Assembly (NCBI RefSeq): GCF_019042655.1 | Contig: NZ_JAHPZO010000012.1 | Location: 1-64,000 of the forward strand | Direction: 5' to 3' | Source of the DNA: Planococcus sp. CP5-4_YE | GTDB lineage: Bacteria > Bacillota > Bacilli > Bacillales_A > Planococcaceae | Length of the DNA stretch: 64,000 nt | In this document: positions 52,767 through 60,696 of the stretch, in pieces | Position numbering within the stretch: the stretch's first letter is position 1 | Layout: each line of letters opens with the position of its first letter | Position numbers and translations under genes: made by a program | Notes under the pieces: generated by a model | Database searches by the model: none | The model's input: only the letters and a program-made list of their open reading frames with translations | Told to the model about the DNA's origin: nothing

Positions 52767-52826
52767 TCATTAGTCCATTTATATGCGCGCTTGCTTTGTT
52801 CGGTACAACAGGCAGGCTACTTGCGC

Positions 52827-52862
52827 CCGGCTCTCTCCCCCCTAAAGAGAGCCGGTTTTTTT
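52827..52862 (+). terminator. Intrinsic terminator
   Basis: CCGGCTCTCT and AGAGAGCCGG pair around a C-rich loop, followed by seven T. Confidence 0.9.
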
Positions 52863-53014
52863 ATGGTACTTAGGCAGTTTCTGTCTGCCTGCAAATTATA
52901 GGGCGAAAGCGTGAAGATTACGGAAATGTCCATAAAGATTTCACAGGCAATTTGGCAGTTTTTGCGCACCATCTCTGATAAGATAGAGTTCGTGAGAGAG
53001 AGGAGCGTGTTCGA

Positions 53015-53725
53015 ATGGCAACCGATATTAATTTACTTTTGGCTTTCGGTGCCGGATTCTTGAGTTTCATCTCGCCATGTACATTGCCTTTGTATCCTGC
53101 CTTTTTATCTTATATTACAGGCATGACCATGGATGAGATTAAAAATGACCGAAAAGTGATGCAACGCCGTGGAATGTTCCACACCCTATTTTTCCTATTG
53201 GGTTTTTCCACCATTTTCATCGCATTAGGCTTCAGCACATCGTTCTTTTATGAATGGTTTGTGCGCTACGATGAATTAATCCGCCAAGTGGGCGCTTTGT
53301 TCATCATCATCTTCGGATTGATGATCGTCGGGGTCTTCACGCCGAAATTCTTGATGCAAGACCGAAAGTTCTCGTTCAAGAACCGGCCTTCCGGATTTTT
53401 GGGTACTTTCGTTATCGGCCTCGCGTTTGCGGCTGGCTGGACGCCTTGCACCGGACCGATCACAGCAGCGATCTATGCACTTGCTGCGACCAACCCGGGT
53501 TCAGGCATTTGGTATATGCTCGCCTACGTACTCGGCTTTGCGATTCCATTTTTCGTGTTGTCGTTTTTCGTTACCCGCCTCGGCTGGCTGCGCAAGCATC
53601 ACAGCACGATCATGAAAGTCGGCGGATTTATCATGATCGCGGTAGGGGTCTTGTTGTTCTTTGACGGCATGACATACATCATCCGCATTTTGAGCCCGAT
53701 TTTCGGAGATTTCCAAGGATTCTAA
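53015..53725 (+). CDS. ccdA: Cytochrome c biogenesis protein CcdA
   Basis: This membrane protein of 236 residues has six helices. The two redox cysteines are in [19 protein letters not shown] and [14 protein letters not shown], as in CcdA. It moves reducing power across the membrane to apocytochrome c thioredoxins. GAGAGAGGAGC precedes the ATG. It heads a three-gene operon with a thioredoxin-like protein and CcdC. Confidence 0.95.
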   Translation: MATDINLLLAFGAGFLSFISPCTLPLYPAFLSYITGMTMDEIKNDRKVMQRRGMFHTLFFLLGFSTIFIALGFSTSFFYEWFVRYDELIRQVGALFIIIFGLMIVGVFTPKFLMQDRKFSFKNRPSGFLGTFVIGLAFAAGWTPCTGPITAAIYALAATNPGSGIWYMLAYVLGFAIPFFVLSFFVTRLGWLRKHHSTIMKVGGFIMIAVGVLLFFDGMTYIIRILSPIFGDFQGF

Positions 53726-53740
53726 AAAGTAGGTGACGAG

Positions 53741-54064
53741 ATGGAAACTATTTCTTCAATGGATCAATTCCAACAGAAAATAGAAAGCGGCGAATCATTT
53801 CTGCTATTCGTCAAAACCGATCATTGTTCGGTATGCGAAGGGCTGAAACCACAAGTCGAAGGGTTGGAGCAGGACGCATCCATTCCATTCTATTTGGTGA
53901 ATGCGGCGCGTGTTCCAGAAATCGCTGGACAATTGGTGTTATTCACGGCACCTGTGGTTATTCTTTTTAAGCAAGGGAACGAACAGCTGCGGTTCGCCCG
54001 TTTCGTGCGCATGGATGAGCTGGAGAGCCGCCTCGGTGAATTGGAGGCAGAATTGGATGGATGA
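53741..54064 (+). CDS. Thioredoxin-family protein
   Basis: The protein has 107 residues and no signal peptide. The active site is CSVC in FVKTDHCSVCEGLKPQ, unlike the usual CGPC; the cis-proline is in VLFTAPVVILF. In this place B. subtilis has yneI, a CheY-like gene, so this thioredoxin is a different partner. It may accept or supply electrons for CcdA on the cytoplasmic side. AGGTGACGAG precedes the ATG. Confidence 0.85.
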   Translation: METISSMDQFQQKIESGESFLLFVKTDHCSVCEGLKPQVEGLEQDASIPFYLVNAARVPEIAGQLVLFTAPVVILFKQGNEQLRFARFVRMDELESRLGELEAELDG

Positions 54065-54563
54065 AATATTCAATAGCATCCCGCCGGCTGTCTTTCTTGC
54101 TGTGACGACCATCGGCGCTTTCGTCATGGGAACGCTCGCGATTATTGTCCGGTCAAAATCGGCAAAGAAACCGGCATCGGTCAAAAAGATCATCTTGCCG
54201 CCTTTGTTCATGTCGACCGGCGCCTTAATGTTCATATTCCCGTTTTTCCGGGTGGCGCCGCTGCAAATTATAGAAGCGCTGCTCGTCGGTGCTTTGTTTT
54301 CGATTATCTTGATCCGCACATCGAAATTCGAAGTGCGTGACGGGGAAATTTATTTAAAGCGCTCCAAAGCATTCGTTTTCATTTTGCTTGGGTTATTGCT
54401 CGTGCGCTTGCTGGCGAAAGTTATCCTTAGCTCTTCGATTGACGTTGGGGAGCTTGGCGGCATGTTTTGGCTGCTCGCTTTTGGCATGCTTGTGCCGTGG
54501 CGTCTTGCGATGCTGCGCAAATACCAATTGATTGCAGGACAAAAAAACGCTGTTCCCGAATAG
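54057..54563 (+). CDS. ccdC: CcdC-family membrane protein
   Basis: The ATG at 54057, behind TTGGAGG, gives 168 residues and overlaps the thioredoxin gene by eight bases. Four to five helices and the fragments VKKIILPPLFMSTGALMFIF and DGEIYLKRSKAFVFILLG match the CcdC/YneJ family (DUF1453). Its role in cytochrome c assembly is not clear even in B. subtilis. A bidirectional terminator follows. Confidence 0.9.
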   Translation: MDEIFNSIPPAVFLAVTTIGAFVMGTLAIIVRSKSAKKPASVKKIILPPLFMSTGALMFIFPFFRVAPLQIIEALLVGALFSIILIRTSKFEVRDGEIYLKRSKAFVFILLGLLLVRLLAKVILSSSIDVGELGGMFWLLAFGMLVPWRLAMLRKYQLIAGQKNAVPE

Positions 54564-54583
54564 GGAGCAGCGTTTTTTTATGG
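54539..54583. terminator. Bidirectional intrinsic terminator
   Basis: AAAAACGCTGTTCCC and GGGAGCAGCGTTTTT pair around GAATA, with A residues before and T residues after. Confidence 0.92.
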
Positions 54584-55018
54584 TCATTGTTCGAAATATT
54601 GCTCATACGGCGTGACATCGATTTCGAGTTCAGCCATTTTTTTGCGCAAAAATTTGTGGTCGCGTTTTGGCGTCGCTTGGATATAGCCGCGGATAATGTG
54701 TTGCATTTCCATTTTCTTGGCTTTTTCTTCAAGCAGGATCTCGCCGATGCGCCCAGCGATTTTCTGTTTTGCTACCGGGCGAAATAGGTCCGGTACCGGT
54801 TGTACGAGTTCATTCAATAGCTCTTTTTCTTCGGCTCCCCATAGGTGGATCGTTTTTTCTACGTAGTATTCTTCCCAGTTCAGATCCGACAAGCCGTCTT
54901 CTTTTGGCATCGATTTTAGGAATTTCCGGAACATAAAATAGCCGCCGATCGCGAACAGCCCGACCAACACAACGACCCAGAATAGTATGAACCATAAAAA
55001 CCAGCCTGCTAATTCCAC
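54584..55018 (-). CDS. DUF2621 membrane protein (YneK-like)
   Basis: The protein has 144 residues. An N-terminal helix (WFLWFILFWVVVLVGLFAIG) is followed by a soluble charged domain with LNWEEYYVEKTIHLW and AKQKIAGRIGEILLEEKA. It matches the DUF2621 family, and as in B. subtilis it converges on ccdC. Function is unknown. Confidence 0.87.
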   Translation of the reverse strand: MELAGWFLWFILFWVVVLVGLFAIGGYFMFRKFLKSMPKEDGLSDLNWEEYYVEKTIHLWGAEEKELLNELVQPVPDLFRPVAKQKIAGRIGEILLEEKAKKMEMQHIIRGYIQATPKRDHKFLRKKMAELEIDVTPYEQYFEQ

Positions 55019-55136
55019 TTCGTCTCACCTCAATCATTCTCTCTACCATTATAGAAGCCAACGAAAAAAAATTCACCTGAAATGTATCCTTTTTTCACGT
55101 TTATGTCTATATAGCGAATGAAAGGGGGTGAGCAAT

Positions 55137-55355
55137 ATGGCATTCAGCGATTTTAAGAACGCAAGCATGCGCTTGACGTTTGATAACGGGCTTGACGAGC
55201 AAGGGCGTTTGAAGCGCAAAGTGAAAGCGTACCAAAACGTGGCGGAAGCGGCTACTGCTGATGGGATTTTCCAGGCAGCGCAAGTGTTGGAAACATTCGG
55301 CACGAAACCGCTTATGGAATTGGAGAAAATCTCCGGTTCAAGCATCTACCAATAA
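55137..55355 (+). CDS. DUF1659 protein
   Basis: The ATG at 55137, eight bases after AAAGGGGG, gives 72 residues. SMRLTFDNGLDEQGRLKRK, then VKAYQNVAEAATADGIFQAA, is the DUF1659 pattern. It is a small soluble protein of unknown role that always occurs, in my memory, next to a DUF2922 gene. The DUF2922 gene starts 18 bases on. GTG at 55128 lies inside the ribosome site and is rejected. Confidence 0.87.
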   Translation: MAFSDFKNASMRLTFDNGLDEQGRLKRKVKAYQNVAEAATADGIFQAAQVLETFGTKPLMELEKISGSSIYQ

Positions 55356-55373
55356 TAAGGGGGAATGGGACAC

Positions 55374-55589
55374 ATGGCGAAAACATTGGAATTGATTTTT
55401 GAAACGGCTGCAAACAAAGCGGTCACCTTGACGGTCGATGAGCCGCGCGAAGACTTGACAGCGCAGGAAATCATCACCGGCATGCAGACGATCGTCGCCC
55501 AGAACATTTTTGAAGTCGGCGGATCGCCGGTTGCGCTCGCTAAAGGCGCGCGCGTCGTCGAACGCACCATCGTCGAGTACGAAGTCTAA
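55374..55589 (+). CDS. DUF2922 protein
   Basis: The ATG at 55374 gives 71 residues. KTLELIFETAANKAVTLTVD and a C-terminal ARVVERTIVEYEV are the family core. It is a small beta-rich soluble protein of unknown role, paired with DUF1659. A terminator separates it from the YvrJ gene. An ATG at 55365 is too close to the ribosome site. Confidence 0.87.
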   Translation: MAKTLELIFETAANKAVTLTVDEPREDLTAQEIITGMQTIVAQNIFEVGGSPVALAKGARVVERTIVEYEV

Positions 55590-55597
55590 TGAACAGG

Positions 55598-55629
55598 GCC
55601 TTCCCGCTGATGCGGGAAGGCTTTTTTTA
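55598..55629 (+). terminator. Intrinsic terminator
   Basis: GCCTTCCCGC and GCGGGAAGGC pair around TGAT, followed by seven T. It lies between the DUF2922 and YvrJ genes. Confidence 0.9.
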
Positions 55630-55650
55630 AAAAGGAAGGGAGGCGCTGGG

Positions 55651-55779
55651 ATGCAGGAGTGGATGCAATGGATACAGGAACTTGGGTTTCCGATATTCGT
55701 TTCGTTTTACCTGATGCACCGTGTGGAAGGCAAACTTGTGGCGATCCATGACGCGCTCATTACGATGAAGACGCCGTAA
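55651..55779 (+). CDS. YvrJ-family small membrane-associated protein
   Basis: The protein of 42 residues begins MQEWMQWIQELGFPIFVSFY, with a hydrophobic amphipathic helix followed by LMHRVEGKLVAIHDAL. This is the YvrJ family pattern. AGGGAGG lies seven bases before the ATG. It completes the DUF1659-DUF2922-YvrJ trio, whose function is not known to me. Confidence 0.82.
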   Translation: MQEWMQWIQELGFPIFVSFYLMHRVEGKLVAIHDALITMKTP

Positions 55780-55874
55780 TTCACAAAGTTGTGATTTCTG
55801 AAGCGGGAACCTGGATTGTTTTCAGGTCTTTGTTCGGCTATGATATAGGCAGTTACGAGAGTGGGGGCAATGAT

Positions 55875-56432
55875 ATGAAGTGGAAATGGGCGGTGATGCT
55901 GTCGGCGCTGATGCTGTTTCTCGCAGCATGCGGCGCAGATACGGTCGAAGATTTCAATTACACCGACCACCGCGGCGAGCAAGTAAGTAAACAGCAATTG
56001 GAAGGGACGCCTTGGTTGGCAACATTTGTTTTCACAAACTGTGAGACGGTATGTCCGCCGATGACTTTCAATATGGCAGATTTGCAGAAGAAATTGGAAG
56101 CGCAGGGCTTGAGCGACTATAAAATTATCGCATTCAGTGTAGACCCAAAAGAAGACACACCGGAGAAAATGCAGGAATATTTGTCACATTACCCGATTCC
56201 CGATGAAAGCAAGTGGCATTTACTGACGGGTTATTCGCAGGATGAGATTGCGGAGTTTGCGACGAAGAATTTTAAATCTTTGGTCAAGAACGATCCGAAC
56301 AGCGACCAGGTCATCCACGGAACTTCCTTTTACCTGGTTGACCAAGAAGGGGAAGTCGTGGGCAATTACGACGGTTTTGAACAAGTACCGACAGCGGAAA
56401 TCATTGAAGACATGCAGGAACTGGCAGGGTGA
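55875..56432 (+). CDS. SCO1/SenC-family copper-binding lipoprotein
   Basis: The ATG at 55875 gives 185 residues with a lipoprotein signal (lipobox LAAC). The copper/thiol motif CETVC is in VFTNCETVCPPM, and the third ligand histidine is in VIHGTSFYLVDQEG. It acts outside the membrane in CuA assembly of cytochrome oxidase or as a thiol reductase. No oxidase genes are adjacent. An opening from 55791 has no ribosome site. Confidence 0.92.
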   Translation: MKWKWAVMLSALMLFLAACGADTVEDFNYTDHRGEQVSKQQLEGTPWLATFVFTNCETVCPPMTFNMADLQKKLEAQGLSDYKIIAFSVDPKEDTPEKMQEYLSHYPIPDESKWHLLTGYSQDEIAEFATKNFKSLVKNDPNSDQVIHGTSFYLVDQEGEVVGNYDGFEQVPTAEIIEDMQELAG

Positions 56433-56439
56433 AATAAAT

Positions 56440-56502
56440 AACAAGCTGCCGAATCGATTCGGCAGCTTAAGGAAAACCGGTCATTGGCCGGTTTTTTCTT
56501 TT
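56440..56502. terminator. Two adjacent hairpins between SCO1 and mscL
   Basis: AAGCTGCCGAATCGATTCGGCAGCTT (written here as arms AAGCTGCCGAAT and ATTCGGCAGCTT) is a perfect palindrome at 56442-56468. Next, AAAACCGG and CCGGTTTTTTC at 56474-56500 form a second stem that overlaps the mscL stop codon. Together they insulate two convergent genes. Confidence 0.8.
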
Positions 56503-56870
56503 GATAAAAGGTCGCGAATTTCAATCAGCAGTTCCTCTTTCTTGTCGAGCACTTCCGGTTCTTCTTCCGCCGGTACATCTTTTTGGCGTTTCATGCGTGT
56601 AAATAAACGAATCACCAGGAAAATAGAGAACGCAATAATGAAAAAATCGATGACAGATTGCATGAATGCGCCATAGCGGAGTTTGGCTCCGTTAACTGTG
56701 TAAGTCAAATCTTCGACACTGAATCCACCGAGTAAAATCCCCACGCCAGGCATGATGATGTCCTCGACAAGTGAGGTAACAATCTTCCCGAATGCGGCCC
56801 CAATGACCACTGCCACTGCCAAGTCCAGAACGTTTCCTTTTAGAGCGAATTTCTTAAAATCTTCCCACAT
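56481..56870 (-). CDS. mscL: Large-conductance mechanosensitive channel
   Basis: The protein has 129 residues. The N-terminus FKKFALKGNVLDLAVAVVIG, then FGKIVTSLVEDIIMP, is the MscL signature. A second helix spans about 68-92, and a charged cytoplasmic helix (EEEPEVLDKKEELLIEI) ends the chain. It releases solutes on hypo-osmotic shock. It is monocistronic. Confidence 0.95.
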   Translation of the reverse strand: MWEDFKKFALKGNVLDLAVAVVIGAAFGKIVTSLVEDIIMPGVGILLGGFSVEDLTYTVNGAKLRYGAFMQSVIDFFIIAFSIFLVIRLFTRMKRQKDVPAEEEPEVLDKKEELLIEIRDLLSKEKTGQ

Positions 56871-57018
56871 TGGCTATTCCTCCTTCCAATTCCCATTATA
56901 CATATTCTTCCCGAATAATTATTCTCCTGTTTGAGGTTATGCCAACAGCTGGCGGCATACGGGCAAAGGCGGGGCGGCTGTGGTAAACTGAGGCAAATGA
57001 AACTATAGGTGTGAACAT

Positions 57019-57666
57019 ATGAAACAGACAAAACGAAAAAAATCCTCGCTAGTTTTGAGATTCCTCTTGTTACTGGCTTTTGTTCCGGCAGCGATTGTGG
57101 GGTTCACGCTCCTCGCGGTAGTGGCGTATTCCTATTACGGCGATACCGTCAAGGAAACGGTGCAAAAAGGGCAGGACCGTGTGTTTGAAGTGCCGTTTCC
57201 GGAAGAAAACATTGCGCTTTACCAGGAAGCGGCCGATCGTTACGAAATCCCATGGACGCTACTGGCTGCCCATCACCGCATCGAAACCAAATTCTCGACG
57301 ATGGATCCCTTGTTGTCACCCGTAGGGGCAGAAGGGCATATGCAGTTCATGCCTTGCACGTTTGTCGGCTGGAGCCATCCCACGTGTTCCGGTCAAGGGC
57401 AAGGAGAAATTCCGCAAGCAGACAAGACCAACCCCGCAGTCATCGCGAAATATGGGGGCTACGGCGTGGATGCCAATGGCGACGGTTTAGCTGACCCCTA
57501 CGATCTGGAAGATGCACTCCACAGCGCCGCCAACTATCTGGCGCAAAACGGTGCGGCAGAAGGGGATTTGGAGCGGGCGATTTACCGCTACAACCATAGC
57601 GATGAATACGTGGAAGACATTCTCCATTATTATGGACGTTTTGAAGAACAATACAATAATTCATGA
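57019..57666 (+). CDS. Lytic transglycosylase (SLT-like)
   Basis: The protein has 215 residues. A basic start and one helix (about 12-37) anchor it outside the membrane. The catalytic glutamate is in HHRIETKFS, and GAEGHMQFMPCTF follows, as in SLT-type lysozyme-fold enzymes. GVDANGDGLADPYDLEDALH adds a calcium-like loop. It should cleave peptidoglycan glycan strands. AGGTGTG precedes the ATG; a terminator shared with the next gene follows. Confidence 0.87.
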   Translation: MKQTKRKKSSLVLRFLLLLAFVPAAIVGFTLLAVVAYSYYGDTVKETVQKGQDRVFEVPFPEENIALYQEAADRYEIPWTLLAAHHRIETKFSTMDPLLSPVGAEGHMQFMPCTFVGWSHPTCSGQGQGEIPQADKTNPAVIAKYGGYGVDANGDGLADPYDLEDALHSAANYLAQNGAAEGDLERAIYRYNHSDEYVEDILHYYGRFEEQYNNS

Positions 57667-57702
57667 AAAAAAAGAGTGGACCGAAGTCCACTCTTTTTTA
57701 TT
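57664..57702. terminator. Bidirectional intrinsic terminator
   Basis: AAAAAGAGTGGAC and GTCCACTCTTTTTT pair around CGAA. It serves the transglycosylase gene and the convergent GlsB-like gene. Confidence 0.92.
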
Positions 57703-57964
57703 ATGCGCGTTTGCGTCCTTTGTTCATTGATCCAAGGATCAAGCTAAGAACGAAGACAAAGATCAATGCGCCGATCAATGCCGGGATGATTGCTACGTCC
57801 CAGATGACTGGCCCCATGTCTCCTAGAAGCAAGCCGCCTAGCCATGCACCGATGATACCTGCAATGATGTTACCGATGATGCCGCCAGGAATGTCTTTCC
57901 CGAGGATTAGGCCGGCTAGCCAACCGATGATACCGCCCATGATTAGATATAAAATGATTCCCAT
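57701..57964 (-). CDS. GlsB/YeaQ/YmgE-family stress membrane protein
   Basis: The protein has 87 residues and three helices. It has the glycine-rich repeat GIIGNIIAGIIGAWLGGLLL, after MGGIIGWLAGLILGKDIPGG. This is the transglycosylase-associated/GlsB family, linked to envelope stress. AAGGAGC precedes the ATG. Confidence 0.9.
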   Translation of the reverse strand: MGIILYLIMGGIIGWLAGLILGKDIPGGIIGNIIAGIIGAWLGGLLLGDMGPVIWDVAIIPALIGALIFVFVLSLILGSMNKGRKRA

Positions 57965-58059
57965 AATTCTTCCAGCTCCTTCAAAATGTTTTATTGTTAT
58001 AAGTGCTACACTTTAGGTATAACCACATTCAGGACTTTTAAAACATGGAACAGTAAAAA

Positions 58060-58602
58060 TTATCGTATTTGGGCGCCTAAAATAGTTTCAAAGTGCCGCA
58101 TAGCATAGCGGTGGCCGGCATCATCGAAACTTGCGACGGCCTGTTCATGGATGACAATTTGAAATCCTTCATTATAGGCATCTATTGCTGTGTGCAGCAC
58201 ACAAATATCCGTGCAAACGCCGATAATATGCAGTTCTTCGATGCCGCGCTCCCGTAGCATCAATTCAAGACGGGTTCCGGCAAACGCGCTGTAACGGGTT
58301 TTATCCATCCAAATAATATATTTTTGATGGCGGTCGTATACTTCCTGGAGACGGCCGTATAACTTGCGGCCCTCTGTTCCTTGGATGTTATGGGGAGGAA
58401 AGAGCTTGGTTTCGGGGTGATAGGGATCATTTTCTTCATGCAGATCAACAGGCATGACTACCAAATCACCGTTTTCAAGAAATTGCTCTGTGATGAAGCA
58501 TAGTGCTTCCTCGATTTCCTGGCCGGGTGCGCCGCATGTCAATGCGCCGTCTTGCGCGACAAAATCCACCGTATAATCCACTACCAGCAATGCTTTTTTC
58601 AT
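58060..58602 (-). CDS. pncA: Nicotinamidase/isochorismatase-family cysteine hydrolase
   Basis: The ATG at 58602, eight bases after GGAGG, gives 180 residues. The triad is Asp in ALLVVDYTVDF, Lys in WMDKTRYSAF and Cys in GVCTDICVLHTA. VDLHEENDPYHPE holds the metal-binding histidines of the PncA group. It deamidates nicotinamide for NAD recycling. The residues fit B. subtilis PncA. Confidence 0.9.
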   Translation of the reverse strand: MKKALLVVDYTVDFVAQDGALTCGAPGQEIEEALCFITEQFLENGDLVVMPVDLHEENDPYHPETKLFPPHNIQGTEGRKLYGRLQEVYDRHQKYIIWMDKTRYSAFAGTRLELMLRERGIEELHIIGVCTDICVLHTAIDAYNEGFQIVIHEQAVASFDDAGHRYAMRHFETILGAQIR

Positions 58603-58747
58603 GTCAATCGCCTCCAATTTTAGTTTCAGTATACCTGTTTCTACTACACCTGTTAACGGATATAGCAGGGAGTGGAACGAGAACTATTATCTTGCCAATT
58701 TTCAGAAAAATAAATATAATAGACAAAACAGAAAAGGGGTGTGTCAC

Positions 58748-58855
58748 ATGCAATACGAAAACCTGGAAAAACTCAATAAACAAGGATTATGGTTCACAGT
58801 CATCCACACACTCATCATTTTCAGCTTTGCGCTCGATTTTGGTTTTTTGGCCTAA
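58748..58855 (+). CDS. Orphan 35-residue membrane peptide
   Basis: The ATG at 58748 follows AAAAGGGG by eight bases. The peptide starts MQYENLEKLNKQGLWF and then has one hydrophobic helix (TVIHTLIIFSFALDFGFLA). I recognise no family. It is bounded by a terminator on the right and the pncA start on the left, so it would be its own transcript. The good ribosome site supports it; size alone does not. Confidence 0.5.
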   Translation: MQYENLEKLNKQGLWFTVIHTLIIFSFALDFGFLA

Positions 58856-58902
58856 CCGCTGCATAAACAGGAAGGCATCATCTAAAAATTAAAACGAATC
58901 GA

Positions 58903-58940
58903 TAAAAATCCACCCGTCCAATAGGAGCGGGTGGATTTTT
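58903..58940. terminator. Bidirectional intrinsic terminator
   Basis: AAAAATCCACCCG and CGGGTGGATTTTT pair around a ten-base loop. Confidence 0.9.
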
Positions 58941-59808
58941 ATGCAGGCGGATGGGCTTGGCGTTTCATGCGCACGAGTGAATCCTTTAGCATGCGGGAAG
59001 CGGAATCGAGGGAGACACCGAGGATTTCCTGGATCTCCTCCAGATTCTTGCGCTCGACCGCATACAAATGATGGACATACGCAAACCGGATATCACCCGA
59101 ACGCATCGGGGCGCCGACAAATTCGGCGAGTGCCTCTGTGTAGTCGGACAGGGAGCCCATCTGGAAGTTAGTGAATTGATCTTTCACTTTCGATGACAGC
59201 AGGAAGGAGGTGCCGCGCGTTTTCGCCCGTTCGATCCCTTGTTCCATCACCGCTTCCTCGTGTTCATCAAAATGCAGCGTGCAATGATAGCCGTCTTTCT
59301 TCTCGACGTCCAGATGGAGGCCGTCTGCGTCATTCAGGAAATTATCGATATCGATCGTCACCATATCGCGAAGGCGCAAGCCTCTAAGGTAAAAGATGTA
59401 AAGCAGTTTGGCATTGAGCGGCAGCTTCGCAGACTTCAGCACATCCGGTTTCTTTTCCAAAAGGTGTCCGTAATCAACCTCGATGTCATGGGGCTTTAAA
59501 TCAAGCTTATGATTTAACTTGAATTTCGGCATAAAATCATTCGGGATTTTGCCAATCTGCCACATATAATCGAACCAGCGGCGAATGTATATTAATTTGC
59601 GGTTCAAGGTGCTGTCCTTGATGCCAGCTTCTTTTTGTTCCAATAGGAATTGTTGAATATCGGAAGGGCGGATTTCATGCGGCTCCACCGATTTTTTGTA
59701 GGTTTTGCGCAAAAAGGCAAAAAGTGCACGAATCAATTGGACTTCATGGACCACTGTGTTGGGGCTGATGCCGTTATCCAACCTGTATTTTTCATAACCG
59801 TATGGCAT
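58939..59808 (-). CDS. Tyrosine recombinase-fold protein with degenerate active site
   Basis: The protein of about 289 residues has a core-binding SAM-like N-domain (NTVVHEVQLIRALFAFLRKT, DSTLNRKLIYIRRWFDYMW) and a catalytic-domain-like C-half with IFYLRGLRLRDMV. The expected HxxR reads SGDIR, so only Arg remains. The second His of LGH is Val (EILGVSL), and no Tyr nucleophile is seen before the end (ASRMLKDSLVRM). It probably cannot recombine DNA and may be a DNA-binding relative. The start at ATG 59808 is better spaced from AAAGAGGTGA than 59814. Confidence 0.75.
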   Translation of the reverse strand: MPYGYEKYRLDNGISPNTVVHEVQLIRALFAFLRKTYKKSVEPHEIRPSDIQQFLLEQKEAGIKDSTLNRKLIYIRRWFDYMWQIGKIPNDFMPKFKLNHKLDLKPHDIEVDYGHLLEKKPDVLKSAKLPLNAKLLYIFYLRGLRLRDMVTIDIDNFLNDADGLHLDVEKKDGYHCTLHFDEHEEAVMEQGIERAKTRGTSFLLSSKVKDQFTNFQMGSLSDYTEALAEFVGAPMRSGDIRFAYVHHLYAVERKNLEEIQEILGVSLDSASRMLKDSLVRMKRQAHPPA

Positions 59809-60062
59809 GGACATTCACCTCTTTAACTGGGTTTTATTCATTGTACCAGTTTTGGGGCAATATAGAACGTACTTTCCCTTACCAGGCAAGAGAATGACTT
59901 GAAAAGTTCGTTATTCATTCATAAGTAATAAACTACTTAAGGATATTACATAAAAATCAAAAAAAGCCCACAAGCAGTTAAAATGAGAAATGAAAAAACG
60001 AATGATAATCGACAAAGCGGGTATAAAGAAAGATAATGGGAAATAGAAATGAGGTGCAGTAA

Positions 60063-60566
60063 TTGCAAAATGAAGAAACCGCAAGAATACGGCATACCAT
60101 CTTAAAGAAAGTGGAATCGTATAGCGACAAAGAACTCAATGAAAAACCGTCGGCCAGTGAATGGTCCGCCATGCAGATTTTGGATCATCTCCATAAAATG
60201 GAGGAGACGATTGCCGCTGGAGTCGCAAAAACAGCAGAGAAAAACCAACAGAAAAAAGCTTTGAAGAAACCGATTCAAATATCGGTCAGCCGCAAAGTAA
60301 AAGTCGATGCGCCAAAACATACGGTCCCTGAAGAAAAATTTGTCAGTTTAGACGAAATGAAAAAGAAATTGAAGAATTCGAGAAACCGTTTGTATGAAGT
60401 CTACGCGCATACAGATGAAGAGACGTTAAAAAACAATTCCATGCCACATCCTGTTTTTGGCGATGTACCCCTCGTGCAATGGTTTCCGTTTGTCGGTTAC
60501 CATGAGAAACGCCATTTTCTTCAACTAGAAGAGACCTTAAGAAAAATTGATGAGAAAAACAAATAG
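60063..60566 (+). CDS. DinB-family protein
   Basis: The protein has 167 residues from TTG 60063, six bases after GAGGTG. It has the DinB/YfiT four-helix layout, with metal-binding histidines in WSAMQILDHLHKM and the late FVGYHEKRHFLQLEE. Such proteins include thiol-S-transferases for bacillithiol and related thiols. Its exact role is unknown. Confidence 0.82.
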   Translation: MQNEETARIRHTILKKVESYSDKELNEKPSASEWSAMQILDHLHKMEETIAAGVAKTAEKNQQKKALKKPIQISVSRKVKVDAPKHTVPEEKFVSLDEMKKKLKNSRNRLYEVYAHTDEETLKNNSMPHPVFGDVPLVQWFPFVGYHEKRHFLQLEETLRKIDEKNK

Positions 60567-60591
60567 TCATTAGTAAAACTTATCGGAATGT

Positions 60592-60635
60592 ATAATTTTA
60601 ATGTAATTTACTTATGCACATTGTTTCGGTATGAT
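60592..60635 (+). promoter_or_regulatory. acnA promoter
   Basis: TTTACT (60607) and TATGAT (60630) are 17 bases apart. An AT-rich dyad-like stretch (ATAATTTTAATG and ATTTACTTAT) overlaps the -35 region. It could be a CcpC-type site, known to control citB in B. subtilis, but I only see ATAA and TTAT ends. Confidence 0.5.
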
Positions 60636-60696
60636 GAAAGAGGAGAAAAGACGCGGTTACACGCCTTTTCAGAAGATTTAAAGGAGGAACACGATT

